DNA of 64,000 nt from Melitaea cinxia (GCF_905220565.1 NC_059397.1:13455001-13519000); one strand, 5' to 3'. Shown: positions 46,746 through 59,624, counted from the stretch's first letter. The notes: a model not told the origin generated them from the letters alone. Made by a program: numbers and translations.

Positions 46746-48362
46746 GAGTCTGGAGCTCAATGTTAATTGGCTTAAAAATCAAAATGAAGCTTTCCGCTAA
46801 TTTGATCGAGCCCTTTTTAATGGAAACGAACTTGGTTGGACGTTTACTCCGGTATGAATAGCTTTTATAAGCTGAACGTGAATAGGTACAATTTATTTAT
46901 TTTTTTAATTTAACGATTTTCCGATGTTAACACCGCTTCTCATTTATAATGAATGGATTTTATTAACCTGCTTGGAATTTTAAACTGCGATATATTTTAA
47001 ATCAAATTCATTGAGACGAATCTTATTCTAAATAGGAGAAAAAGCATTTTGCCAGGCAAAGGGCAATTTCAGTACGAATTATAATAGCACTTATTTAAAT
47101 TTTTCAATTCAATGACAAAATTTTCTTTCATTTATCTGTCAGCAAGCTGTGCGTAAATAAACATAATAAATAATGACATGAAATATATTTGAAACATTAA
47201 ATAATAAGGCACTTACAACCTCTGTTACTTTCAACGCCACAAATTTCAATATGTAAATTAACACAACATTTACTTGATTGTCCAATTAGGGCACAATAAA
47301 GACTTATCCAACTGCAGTCAAATGAAACGGCAGCCGACAATCATTTCAGGATGTGGTGGCATTAAACGCGCAAGCCTAATAATAGGATAGGCGGACAGGT
47401 TCACTGGAAACGGACATGGAATTACTTGCTCTGAATACCAATTGTGAAATCGAGGATATTCGTATAAAGCTCCGTTTACCCCATACGTAATAAACAAAAT
47501 GTTTTAATTAAGTGCATATGTTTATCTGAGATATGTTTAGACGTCTAATTTTTTATAGTGTAGTCTAAAAGGTTTCAAATATTTAATCTCAAAAACTAAG
47601 TTAGTACAGTTAACATAAATCGAGACGTACGCGTCAACTATGGAACCATCAATCTTAGGATATGTAGTATTTACTAAGTTAATCCCGACCGTAATCTTGT
47701 GATATCATAGATACTATAATGACTATAATTAAGAACGTTCAATTCAAAAACGCAAAGGATAAGACTGTGTGGGTCTGAACGTGAATTTAAATCTTTGAGA
47801 TGCTCTCTGAAATGGAAGAGGTGAGAGATAAATAGATAGGTGCCAGTCAGGCATTATATCCCGCACTTTTTCATTTTCATAAAAATTAGAACTTGTGCCA
47901 TAATTATATATTGTATCATGGGAGAGGTTAGCTGATCATCTATAACAGAAATTATCTATATAGAATTCCCATTCAGCTTGAACTCAATTTTTTTGATGCA
48001 ATGAAACCCTTGGCATAAGTAAATTTTGTAATTGATACAAATTGTTAAAACTCTTTATTGAATTAAAGCTTACTATTAAATTATTATTATATACTCAATG
48101 TTAGAAAACTTGTCTCGTAAAGTCGGGTTGATTTCACTTTAAGCATGTATAAATGAGATTTATGTAATTATACATATTATTATGTAATTATAGATAATGG
48201 TATAGAAAATTTTGTTCTGAAGGCATAAAAGTAAGAATGAACTCACAAAGTTCTGGTAATAAATAACACAAAATTCTACAACGGGTATCGTGTTTAATAT
48301 TTTACTTAAATTGTAGTAAAACAGTAAATAAAAATAAGGAAAAGACGTTGCACCGGAAACGG
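46746..48362. other. Stretch without gene
   Basis: No recognised repeat. Segment 47280-47480 is a little GC-richer, without exon signals. Confidence 0.45.
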
Positions 48363-48492
48363 AAGTATATCTTGTAGCGGTGTACGAAGCGTGCCAGCAC
48401 AAGATCGTACAGGCGACAGGCTGACGCGAGATCGCACGAACCAATGCGTGTCAGCGCGAGATCGTGCGACCTAGCACGAGACGGCACCGGCT
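48363..48492. repeat. Degenerate ~30-bp GC-rich minisatellite
   Basis: The core word (C/G)GAGATCG(T/C)(A/G)CGA or close variants recur at about 27-, 30- and 20-base steps (AAGATCGTAC, GAGATCGCAC, GAGATCGTGC, GAGACGGCAC). On minus this makes a 10-residue periodic frame (SHDLALTRIG / SCDLASACRL / YDLVLARF), which is a by-product of the 30-bp period. GC content is far above the flanks. Confidence 0.6.
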
Positions 48493-49268
48493 GTAGTTGT
48501 ATTATTGCATCCGTTTTCCAAAGCAATAAATACTCTATTCACATAGATATATAGTTTAGATTTTATATAAAATACTTTAATACTTGCCTCTCACATTCTC
48601 GTCCATCTATGTTAGATATTACACACCAAATATAGCATATGATAGCAAAAATAAATTTCTCCAATTTTAGTTCTTTGTAAAAATTTCTAATATATGATGT
48701 TTATTATTTATTTTTCTATTTATTAGACATTCGAAAACTGAAATCATTTTAATTTAAGTTTGTTTACTAACAGCATTTACTAATAGGCCGCTAATGAGCC
48801 ATTCATGTTAGTAGATTTTTAATACATAGAAAGGATCAATTATAACACTCATAGGTTTACATTGGTTTGATTCTGATTGATACAGAAATTTTATGGTAAA
48901 AATATTCAATAGAAAGTTACAAAGAGGAAGTCTATATTCAAATGTCTCAGGACTGTCCTTGCTCAAATATATACACACAATAAATCTAAACGAAATCGTC
49001 CAACCATCGTAGTCGCGTGTCTTCCGGAGATTATCGTGCTTCTAACCTCCTGGGAGGTGACCTGCTTACCACCATATCCCTAAGTGGTCCGCATCTAGGT
49101 TATTGTGCTATAACCGTGAACCGGTTCCAATCTGATAGGCGGTAACATTTATTGAACGCCATTAGCCTGATACTTCACGAAATTTGAGTGGACATCGCTA
49201 TATTTGAGTAATTACTATTATAAATAATTTATGAAGGGCTCTGTAATTATGTTTAATGTAATACTGGT
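48493..49268. other. Stretch without gene
   Basis: A GC-richer part at 49010-49160 includes ACCTCCTGGGAGGT and GAACCGGTTC, both inverted-repeat words; no exon or family is recognised. Confidence 0.4.
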
Positions 49269-49279
49269 CGCTTAGTAAC

Positions 49280-49578
49280 GCTACTTTACAGTCTATAATA
49301 TCCCGCTGCTGGACATATGCCTCTTTCCCCATGTAGGACAAGGATCAGAGCTTAATCCACCACGCTGCTCCAATGTGTGTTGGCGAATATATTTCCTACT
49401 ATGAGTAACGATCGCTATCAGATGTACATGAAAAAAATCGGGACCGACGGCTTAACGTACTCTCAGAGGCACAGTTGGGGGACCCACAAGGTCTCCACAA
49501 ACACCCAGACCACGGCAAACATCTGCTTGGCCGATACAAATATTTGTCATGTGCGGGGATCGAACCCGCAACCGTAAC
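49280..49578 (-). mobile_element. tRNA-SINE, type A, truncated inside the tRNA head
   Basis: Flanked by CGCTTAGTAAC at 49269-49279 and again at 49579-49589, an exact 11-bp duplication. On minus it begins GTTACGGTTGCGGGTTCGAT, so box B is kept but box A is lost. Then come the GACAAATATTTGTATCGGCC block, full body and tail. Truncation at the head side shows that the tRNA end is the 5' end of the inserted strand. Confidence 0.85.
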
Positions 49579-49589
49579 CGCTTAGTAAC

Positions 49590-51149
49590 ATTTCATTTAA
49601 AGGTATAGGTGCTGTTTTTTTATATTGCTTATGTTATCATCATTTATGGATTTAACTCACCGTATATAGGTTATGATTTGTTTAAAACGCCATATTGTGA
49701 TTGTAAAGAAAGGTTTATGAAGGAATTGCTTTAGCTTAATTTGGTAAGTTTTATAGTCAACTACTATATCCGCGTCTTCTTTCGCGGGTGTCGTCTATGG
49801 CTTGGGATCTCTTACAATGAAGAATGAATTAAGAAGTTCAAAGTACAAAGTATCTGTCATTTGGCTGAAGTGAGGTTAATCAATTTGACAAAGCGACAAA
49901 TTACAATCATTAAAAAGTTTCATCACCTCTATTCATAAACCAAGAATAATTTTCATCTTCTATATAATACTGGATTGTACAAAATATATAAATTTTTAAG
50001 TGATGACCTTTGTGAAATTAAATTATCTCCACTCTCTACAAGCTAAATGATTGTGTTTACATATATGAGAAAAGCTCGAATATATATGGAAGTTAGAAGG
50101 AAAACTATCAAAGGAACATACATCTAACATATCGGTTATGTTTGAAATTTATTTTTCTTATATTGTTATAGTTAGTTTATAGTTTTAGTAGTGAATTTTG
50201 AGGTATACGCTGTTTGTATGTCAAAGTAAATTTATGTCAATACTATCAAAAACCCAATGTTATATACATATAATACTGTTTTATCTGCTTTTAAACATTT
50301 ACCAGTAAGACCCTATTACACAGAAAATCCCCTGGTAGTTGGAACTAGTCGCAATGTCAACTTGCACAATACGCCAATATATTGCTAGGATATGTGACAG
50401 GACAATTAAATGTAAGCTTTATATCTAATTATTAAGGTTGAATATTAGCTTTTAGAACTTCCGTAGTTTGGTCAGGCAAAATGTTCTTCTAATACGGCAC
50501 GTGGCGCAGACGCAGCCCTGTTTAATCTTCATCCCGTGCCTTTGATGTTAACGTCCCTGTTTGTCTAAATATAGCGCTTTAATTACAAGCTCATTAATTT
50601 TGGATTATTTACAGGAGTGATACTTTAGATGTGACCCCGTGTGGTTGGTTTGAAGTTGGTTAGATGCAATAAAATTATTTAAAGCTTAACAAAAATAAAG
50701 TTAATTTATATTTAGGAAATTAAATATATCTTGTGCAATAACTACAACGTTCAATTTGTGTGTGCGTATTTATTACCCTTTTTTACGATTAAAATAGTTT
50801 ATATAATTAAAAATAGTATCTTTGTCTTTTAGAACGTGGTATTTTTTTAAAAGTCCATTTGTGTGTTTATATAAAGTAATTTTCTTATACTTCAAATTTG
50901 GTATAGTATTGAAGGAAGTTCCTTTAACGCTGATATACATTGCACATGAGATGTGCCCAGTTAACGCTCAAGTTGGATATTAATTTTTGTACTCGCTATT
51001 GTATTTAATCTAGGTATTTATCGTTGTGGGCCTCCATCACTCGTTCATTATCAAAACACCTGGTGATTGTTATTAATTTTCGTAGCAAAATTATCTACCA
51101 AGACAGTAGATCAACGTGCCGGACCGAGTTTCAACTTTTCTGTTTTTAG
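49590..51149. other. AT-rich stretch without gene
   Basis: No recognised feature; the segment 50480-50560 is slightly GC-richer. Confidence 0.45.
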
Positions 51150-51467
51150 ATTCCATACCTCAAAAAGAAAAAAAATCGGAACCCTTTTAGGATCACTTTG
51201 TTGTCCGTCTGACTATCAAGACCCTTTTTTCAGGACCTCGTGGAGGTATCAAGCTGAAATTCATACAAAATACTCAGGTCTACAGTGCCTTGGAGCTGTC
51301 AATCTTCTAAGCCAATGCAATCAAAACATCTTATAACACAAATAAAGGAAAATTGCGAAAAACGTAAACTTTTAGTTACATCATATAATATAAATATTTT
51401 TAATAAGTTTTGTACGGAACCCTCGGTGCGCGAGTCCGACTCGCACTTGGGTGGTTTTTTTTTTTTA
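51150..51467 (+). mobile_element. Lepidopteran interspersed repeat with GTACGGAACCCTCGGTGCGC signature
   Basis: Contains AAAAAATCGGAACCCTTTTA, GATCACTTTGTTGTCCGTCT, GAGGTATCAAGCTGAAATTC, ATACTCAGGTCTACAGTGCC and the terminal GTACGGAACCCTCGGTGCGC with a GCGAGTCCGACTCGC near-palindrome (51430-51444), ending in a T-run. These blocks recur in many moth and butterfly sequences. Central sequence is deleted here. Three open frames across it (51067-51572, 51299-51544) are shadows. Confidence 0.65.
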
Positions 51468-52707
51468 GATAAAATGAAACTTTGCCCAACTGACCATTTA
51501 TATACTATTTTAGCGATTAAAATTGAATATTGTACTGCATTCATACGATTAAACTCGTATATAATAACATAATTACTAGTTGATTCCTGTCAATATCGAT
51601 TGGAATAAAGTTTTCGGTTCAGTTAACAGCATTTAGTTCGTCCTAGTCTCACATTCGATCGACTGCAGACAAAGTTTGTCCAAATACTTGTCTTACGTTG
51701 GGGTGTCTAAGTACTGTTTGCCGGTGTTATTTCTTGTTCCCTTCCACTTGAGATTTCCGCAGTGTATTTAGTTGTGTACAGAGTGGGGTAACTTGTTTAT
51801 ACAATTAAATGATATTTTACTAACACTATCTATTTCTATGTTAGAACACTTATACGACCGCATTTATACAATGTAGGATTTAGTATAAAATTTTAAAGTG
51901 TATTAGTTACTTTAATATTTTTAAAAAATAAGTTTTGCAGTAGATAAGTGTAATGAGTATCTGTGACAATGGTGTCTGCAACGTCTCCGAAATATCAGAA
52001 ATTTCAACTACAATTTTCGAGACGAAAATTATAATAAAAATTTTATACGTACTATAGTTATTAGTGTTGTCTTTGATTATCTACCACCAGAATACGAGTA
52101 ATCGGGTACCGTAAGTCAGAAATATTCCCCTGGTTGAATATATACTTAGGTACATAGAAGTATAGAAAGAAGAATAAATTAATGAGCCTTGGAAGACAAA
52201 TTTTACCTTCACTAAAACAGTTTTTGTAAGTAATACTTCTGAAAATTTTTAGTTTAAAAATAAACTGGTAATAAATGTCTCTTGCATAAAGCCTTGCAAA
52301 GTACGTATCAAAGTACATGAAAATAAAAACACTAACATAGCAAAAGCAGATACAAATTACCAGTTTTTATTTTGTAATTTATACGTTTCAGTCGATGTTT
52401 TTTTTAAAATGCCATGTTACATTTCGTAAATCAACTGGCGTGAATTCAGCTAAGCACGACAAATGGTCGTAATTATTTTGAATTTCTTCCTCGTAGGCTA
52501 AACAATGCTAATTCCTAAGCATCTGCGTCTATTCTGTATGCAGGATGCTGGCAAGCAATTACCGAGATTATTGCTGAGATGCGTACTGAGTCGCGTCGAA
52601 TGCCTATTAAATAGGCGTTAGGAACCCCCTCCCGTAAGCTGAACGAAGTGTGCCGTCGTGTCGAAGTGGAACTTGTCTAGAGTTCGAAAAAAATGTTATT
52701 GAAAATA
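51468..52707. other. Stretch without gene
   Basis: GC-richer part at 52540-52680 with a GCCTAT/ATAGGC hairpin at about 52602-52616. The minus frame at 52061-52318 has no known domain. Confidence 0.4.
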
Positions 52708-52786
52708 TCAGCTTGCACTAACTGAACATACTGAATCGTTACTTTTTATACGTAGCTTAGATTTATGATGATTATATTATGTATAT
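52708..52786 (+). repeat. Dispersed copy of an 80-bp unit
   Basis: TCAGCTTGCACTAACTGAAC, ATACTGAATCGTTACTTTTT, ATACGTAGCTTAGATTTATG, then ATGATTATATTATG: nearly identical to 55012-55086, 2.3 kb away, with two differences visible. Confidence 0.85.
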
Positions 52787-54875
52787 ATTATATTATGTAT
52801 ATAGTTAACAACGATAGCAAAAAAGTTTTCAAAAATTGTTTCATTCTAATATTATTCTGATACTAGCTATGATATTTTAAATATATTGTATTACCATTAC
52901 AATAAATGTAATAAATAGCACATTTCTGAGAATACGTGAACGGGGAGGGGGTTAAATTAAACGCAATGGGGCTTTATATAATCTGGAATTCGAAAATTCG
53001 AGAATTTCCTAACGTAAAATTTTCATGAATTCAAACTAAGTGTTATCGCCGTAAAGCAGGTGACAAAGTAAGAAAATAGAGTTCATCCGCTCCTTGGACA
53101 TCGGAGGACATTATTCATGTTTATCTCGCACGCCTGGACCCGCAATTAGAGGATTCTGCCTTCATTCTCTTTAAATACCTCCATTTAAAACGTTGCTGTA
53201 TTTTTAAATGCTGCAAATGATGATATATTGTATGATAACTTAAAAGTGCATTTAACTATAATGTAAACGTTAATATGGCATTTTTATATAAATGTGAGAT
53301 AAAAAGAACTGCAGATTTCTTTTTGTTTAGAATTTCGCAATTGCTGAGATTAGTTTTTATTACAGTTTTATGGAAACTCTTTCATTGAGATGAATAGAAA
53401 TGTCATAAAATAAATGTATATTGCAATTTTTAACATTTACAAATGTAAAAATCGCGTAAAACAAAAATAAATAAAATGTTTGTTGAAGTTACAGCAACAC
53501 ACAAATGTTTTAAAGATCGCAGGTTTGAGCTCTGGTCACGTTAAAAGTGTACGTAGGGCACAAAATATTCATCATCGCCTAACGTTAAGGCCGGTGTTCA
53601 ATGGATTTCCACAGCATTGACTAAGAATATAAATTGCTAGAAGCCCTACTATCTCATCGGTTAAAATAAGGTGGCTACTAGAAGTACCAACACTATGTTT
53701 CGCTTGAAATAAAAAGTTGTTTGTCAATGTAATTTATCTAATCCATAATTATTTATCACCATTCTCTCGTTCTACAATTAATCAGTATTACTTAAAATAT
53801 CATCTATAATACATGAATCATTCGACGTTAATCAATAATAATATGTACTCGATACAACAACTATACGACGTATTCGTGAACATAGAATATTAATGTGCCT
53901 ACACCGGACTCACTAATGCAACGTGATCCCTTTGGCACCAGAAGCACAGTAAGAATAAGCACCGACTCCTTCTTACACCTTATTTTAAGTGTCATAAAGG
54001 TCATAATCGTGCGTCCTGTCTCCTAATGTTACCTACCGTGAAGATAAACCCTGGGATACCGCGGACCGTACCATTCCGTCTAACAGGATTACGAGACTTC
54101 GTTTTTGTCTAAATTATTAATTAGATTGTAAATTAAAGAGGATACTTGATTAATCCGAACGAACTTAAAGATTTTTTATTAATGAGATGACGCAAGGTTT
54201 TTGAGTATTCGGGCGCTTTAATATCTTTTGTATATTTAGGCATATAATTCGTGTAAAGACCTATTTGTTTACATAACGATTTACGCCAAAATTTCATTTA
54301 TCGACTATTGAAATAGGCATTCATAAATTTGATGCCCAAATTACTGTTTTATGTGTATTTACACGCAGCACATATAAGTCACTTTTAGTCATCAAAACAT
54401 TTCTTGCAAATCAGGTATCAATATAAACATACATAACCATTCTGAAAAATATATAAAAACACATATTATTTGTTTACAGCCGTAAATGAAATTTTTATTT
54501 TACTGATTGATGTAATTATATCTAAACATTACACATTTGTATTTAAGTGTATGTAATATTTATTTTAATTACCATTTAAATATGTAATTTAATTACATGT
54601 GTAACAGAGTACAACAACAGTTCAACAACAGTACTTCAGCTAATTTGACAAATAATATGCATGAAATTTGATTGATTCTATATCTCTAAAGCTTTTAATG
54701 TAATTACTACAAGCGGTGATTCCCCTTAAGGTATTTTCTAAGGGATGGACGTCGTGCTGTGATGTTTATTACTTCGTTTTACCTCAGATATAAATAGATA
54801 GATTTATATCTAAGGATTCTTAAATTACTATAACCTAATAATAAATTCATTAATTTATAAGAAAAATATTTCCAT
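52787..54875. other. AT-rich stretch without gene
   Basis: No recognised feature. CCCTTA/TAAGGG forms a short hairpin at about 54724-54756. Confidence 0.45.
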
Positions 54876-55217
54876 ATTTTTATAAAATATTATTTTCCAA
54901 ATCTGTGTAACGTAAATCGTCTTGTATTAAATAATATAAATAGCTAGAAATATGAACGGATATGATTAAAATCACAATTTTTACATTCAGAGAGATCTCG
55001 TTTCTAAAAAATCAGCTTGCACTAACTAAACATACTGAATCGTTACTTTTTATACGTACCTTAGATTTATGATGATTATATTATGTATTTTTTATAAAAT
55101 ATTATTTTCCAAATCTGTGTAAAGTAAAGCTTCTTGTATTAAATAATATAAATAGCTAGAAATATGAACAGATATGATTAAAATCACAATTTTTACATTC
55201 AGAGAGATCTCGTTTCT
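54876..55217 (+). repeat. Partial tandem duplication, ~211-bp period
   Basis: The block 54876-55005 (ATTTTTATAAAATATTATTT to AGAGATCTCGTTTCT) repeats at 55087-55217 with few differences. Between them lies the 80-bp unit (55006-55086) that also occurs at 52708. The arrangement is U-S-U, with a second S 2.3 kb upstream. The minus-strand open frame at 55092-55316 lies in the repeat and is not a gene. Confidence 0.85.
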
Positions 55218-56301
55218 GTTAATGCGACATTTGAAAAGAAAAACATCATTTATCATAAGCAGACTAAAGGGATTTTCAGGGGCTACTTTATTCAGGCTCA
55301 CACGAAATCTTTTCACGCTTCCCGTCAGTGTGATATTGTAAGTTATTTAAGATTATATTTCAAGGATTATTTATGTAACAAAAGTAAACCATACTTGACT
55401 ATGTGATCTGTGATGAACTATAATATATTTAAGATTTAGCGACGTATAAATTAAAAAAAAAATTACATATTTCGAAAAAATGATAAATACCCAAAGAATA
55501 TTCTAACGAAAGGGATTGAGCAGTAAGTCACAATAATTGTTAGTTTTCGCATGTTGGGACTTTGAACGTAATTATCTCGAAGCTACGTTTTGAAAAACTA
55601 CTTGTGTTGTAGCTGAAAATGCTACTGAAAATGCAGGTTAATTTCAGAAGTATCATCGGAAGGATATACCTAACGTTTGAAAGCTAGCATGTAAATTAAT
55701 ATTTTTTTGCGTTGCGTAAAATTTTACACCTAAAAAGAAAATATAGACATGTACAAAAGGCGGTATTATCGCTAAAAGAGCGATCTCTTTCAGACAACCT
55801 CAAGCATGAAAAGGACAAAAAAGTGGAAAAAGTGGTAAAAGTTCGAATTTCAAGGTCAAAAGGCCAAACTTTTAATTTGACAGGTTTTCATAAATTTGTA
55901 TGAATATCCTTCTCCTTAATAGCAAACGACTGACCCTTCTTAAATCTATTTCAGATCAATATCAGAGAAGTGTCGGCTGCAGTACTTTTCGATGTTGCAA
56001 AAAGAGGCACCTAGAGACCCTAAAGAACGCCGCCTATTTGTTGGTCATCCGAAAAAAAATGTTTTTAACTGCAAATTGTAACATTAATTCAATGAACTTG
56101 TGTCAACGTGTGAAAATAATTTGATTTCTTTATTGTAAAAGTAAAATACCCATTTTTGGGCTCCCAAAGGATCTTAGACTATTATAAATTATATATTTTT
56201 TAATACTGTAGTTCTTGAACAACATTCAACCAAACATTTCATTTATTAGGAATGTAGAACTAAGCTTTCATTAGATTAAAATCTAAAAAAAATATGTTAA
56301 G
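55218..56301. other. Stretch without supported gene
   Basis: Open frames at 55712-55903 (Lys/Arg-rich) and 55900-56124 have no recognisable family. No repeat recognised. Confidence 0.4.
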
Positions 56302-56509
56302 CTAGCTGAGCCCGCAAACGTTGTTTTGCCATATATGTATGTTACTAACCCCCTAATCCCCCACCCTTATAAGTTAGGGGTATGAAAAATAGATATTGGC
56401 CAATTCTCAGACCTACCCGACAGATACACGAAATTTCATAAAAATTTGTCCAGCCGTTTTGGAGGAGTATTGTAACTAACATTGTAATACGAGAATTTTA
56501 TATATAAGA
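56302..56509 (-). mobile_element. Non-autonomous Helitron, ATTCTCGTGTCAC family
   Basis: On minus it starts TCTTATATATAAAATTCTCG after an A and ends GCGGGCTCAGCTAG; the base after CTAG is C, where T is expected. The CCCCTAA(C/T) blocks and GGACAAATTTTTATGAAATT block match 36494-36704. Confidence 0.8.
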
Positions 56510-57557
56510 TAAACCACATTTTCTAAGGTATTTGAAAAGATCAACTGTTCCAAATTTTTATAACCAATATTGCCGTATACAAATAAGAACATTTAATCCG
56601 TAAACACGTCATTTAATCAGGCGTATTTATTATTTCTAAACACAAATACCTAAAACCGTATCCGTCCCCTCTGTCTGCATGTTCAAATAAAAGGGTTGAA
56701 TGTTAAATCTACGTTATTGGTACTCTACGGGGGCTTGAAATCCCAAATTTACGACCATTTAGTCTCCTCACTTGATTCCTAAGCCGGTTACATACAGAAC
56801 TGTTCAAGATTGTGGTTTTATACTAATATAAATCATCTAATTTATTTCTGTTTTTTTTGTGCATTTATCAGAGTTGTTAGAAAATTGAAAAAAGTTTTGT
56901 ATCAAGACTTCAATGAACATCGCGTCAAGTTAAATATTACGCTTCCAATAATGCTACGGTTGACGTTGCAATGTGAACTAAGCGTTATATCAGGCGTCAA
57001 AATAATTTCCGCGAATGAACACGCCACAGGATTAATTTGAGCAGGAAAATCACAATAGACATTGAGTTCAGGACTTGGAGTACTATCCCCAACGCAGTTC
57101 GTTCCTTGGCATTCAATTTAATATTGAGTGCATTGATCAATACCTATGTGTGTATATTTTGTAGATTACAAACAAATCTGATGTAAAACAAATAGTTTGA
57201 ATTAGTTAAAAAAGTCTTTAGTTAAATTGAACAAAAAAAAATCAAGAATTAGATTGTAATTCAGCATTTATATGCTATTGCATATATATATGACAGTTTC
57301 TGTAAGTACCTACTCATTAAGCTTGATCCTTGCTTAAGACAAGTATCTTAAGTCATAAACATTAATAAAAAGTCTTGTGAAGTTCAACGCATTCTTGCGA
57401 TTCTATCCCGCATTTACTAATAAAGCTATAATTAAAATACAGCTAAAACTTTCCCCATGCAAATATAATAATAATATAATAATAATCAAAATTAATAAAA
57501 ATAATAAATTGTATAATAATTATATAAAATATAATATATGTCGGCTAATATTATATA
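56510..57557. other. AT-rich stretch without gene
   Basis: Nothing recognised; AAT-rich runs at 57460-57545 lead into the next element. The frame at 56810-57040 has no domain. Confidence 0.45.
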
Positions 57558-57904
57558 TTAACCGACTTCAAAAAAAGGAAGAGGTTACTTCATTCGGCTA
57601 TATACACACACATATATATAGATATATATATACATTGTATGTTTATATTTGTATGTTCGGGGATAACTTCGTCGTTTATGTACCGATTTTGATAATTCTT
57701 TTTTTGTTGGAAAGGAGATATCCGAGGGGTGGTACCATGATAGGAAAACCAGGATCCGATGATGGAATCCCAGAGAAATCGAGGAGAACCCTCGAAAATT
57801 GTAGTGGCGACTAGTGTGTTTCTTAATTTTTTTCGTCTACTTACGTTGTATTAGTTGTCGATGTAATTGAAGTCGGTTTTTTTCGTTTGCTAGCAAACAC
57901 AATT
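57558..57904 (+). mobile_element. Non-autonomous element with ACCGACTTCAA ends, complete copy
   Basis: The left end AACCGACTTCAA and the right-side TTGAAGTCGGTT are exact 12-bp inverted repeats. Beyond the right one lies a perfect palindrome GTTTGCTAGCAAAC, then ACAATTAT. Internal blocks: GTTCGGGGATAACTTCGTCG, ATACCGATTTTGATAATTC-like, GATATCCGAGGGGTGGTACC and GATCCGATGATGGAATCCC. There is no transposase. The 145-codon frame at 57377-57814 runs across its edge and is a shadow. Six copies or fragments occur in the window. Confidence 0.8.
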
Positions 57905-59085
57905 ATAAACGTACATAATAATAAATATTTAAATATGACTAATGAAATCGTAAAAGTAAGTATTTGAATACTATTTCAACAACTGATTTAACATATGAAT
58001 CCACATCACACATCGGCGGACTTAAAGCAAAGCTACTCGTAGTACCGTAACCATCAAAATTTGATCTTGATATTTTGAAATAGAAATGTCATAAAGAGAA
58101 ATTGGATATTTTGAAAGAAATACTAAAAAATCAGTCAGTAAAGTGAATTGTATACAACTCCAAACAATATTTTAAAAGGTAACGGATATACTCGACAGTC
58201 AGTTCACAGAATAGTACAACTTAAACATCAACAGGTAATAAGAAAGCAGGAGTTAGAAGATATAATCACCCGATAGGAAGCTTACTAATTAATTTGTAGA
58301 TAATCCAGGAGTAAACGGTCTAAGCAAATGCCCGTAGCATTCTTAAGGATAAAGGCACTACAAGTTTACGAGCTATTAATTAACTAAATAGAGACCAATA
58401 GAGCCGAGACTAGGCGGACTTCGAAATAGTTTCCTACACCGGGTAGTGCTACTGGAAAGTTTATCTTTAAGCGTGAAATGTATAAGGCTAATTAGTTGAT
58501 ATGTGCGTGAGTGAGTGACTACATCAAAATTAACTATGCACTTAAATTATTGCATATTTTATACTAGCGATGATTTTTATAACAAGAAATATGCTTTTAT
58601 TATATGTCCATCTTCAGTGATATGACATAAATTGCTGGTCACACTGTACTTATTTTTTTGTTCTACTTAAAACAATTTCTTATTGGGAACAATTTTTGAA
58701 GTTATTCAAAAATTTCACAAAAAAATACCATCCACATTTTTATATGGTTGCATTAAGGTTCGATACTTTTTTTAATTTAAATGACAGGCTTCCGTATAAC
58801 TTTAAAGGTCTCTTTTTATTTAAACCAGCTTGATACTCATCAGATGAGTTTACATTTTCCGTGTTGGACTGAAAACTTACACGTTCCTTTTAACCTGTAA
58901 CTTTCATCGATTTTATCATCATTTCGTTTATTTTACTATCGATAGAATTTAGTTTGAAGGTCCAAAATTTAGTACATCAATATTAATAAATAAACTGAGC
59001 AGCTTAAAAGCTATATGAAAATAATTTATAGGTTTTTATATATTATATATAACTAGCAATATATGTGCGAATAATTCGCACTGAA
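57905..59085. other. AT-rich stretch without gene
   Basis: No recognised feature. Confidence 0.45.
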
Positions 59086-59098
59086 TAGGTATAATAAT

Positions 59099-59201
59099 CC
59101 GCCAACCCGCATTGGAGCAGCGTGGTGGATTAAGCTCTGATCCTTCTCCTACATGGAGAAAGAGGCCTATGCCCAGTAGTGGGATATTAGAGGCTGAAGC
59201 G
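59099..59201 (+). mobile_element. tRNA-SINE 3' part with exact target duplication
   Basis: Flanked by TAGGTATAATAAT at 59086-59098 and again at 59202-59214, an exact 13-bp duplication. It begins inside the body (CCGCCAACCCGCATTGG) and ends GGGATATTAGAGGCTGAAGC plus G, with no poly(A). This fixes the 3' terminus of the family at about GGCTGAAGCG. Confidence 0.85.
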
Positions 59202-59307
59202 TAGGTATAATAATTATCACTTTACAAAATTACAATTTTTTTTAACAAAAGCTATAATAAATTTTTTATTTGTGGGTGCCGGTAGAGCAGGCAAGTATGT
59301 TCATACA

Positions 59308-59624
59308 TCTAATATATAAAATTCTCGTGTCACAGTTTTCGTTGCCATACTCCTCCGAAAAGGCTTGACCGATTTTGATGAAATTTTTTGTACTTATCCG
59401 GTATCTATGAGAATCGGCCAACATCTATTTTTCATCCCCCTAAATGTTAGGGGTAGTCCACCCCTAAATTTTTTTTCTTATTTTTTAGACAAAATTTTTA
59501 ATTTCTATTTTTTCATGATACAACATTAAAAAATACATACAACCCTAAATTTTCACCCTTCTACCACCAACCCCTATTTCTTAATAGCGTTTAGCGGCAA
59601 GACAACGTTTGCCGGGTCAGCTAG
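59308..59624 (+). mobile_element. Non-autonomous Helitron, longer variant
   Basis: Starts TCTAATATATAAAATTCTCG after an A (59307) and ends GCCGGGTCAGCTAG before a T (59625). It is about 110 bp longer than its siblings at 36494 and 56302, because of an extra AT-rich middle (about 59470-59580). Confidence 0.85.

Noticed and set aside
48302..48526. Repeat-containing protein on minus strand
   Set aside because: The 10-residue period simply reflects the 30-bp minisatellite; the flanking frame is AT-driven.
57377..57814. Longest open frame of the window (145 codons, plus)
   Set aside because: It runs from AAT-rich low-complexity sequence into the ACCGACTTCAA element, whose copies elsewhere are broken differently; the frame is a by-product of the repeat.
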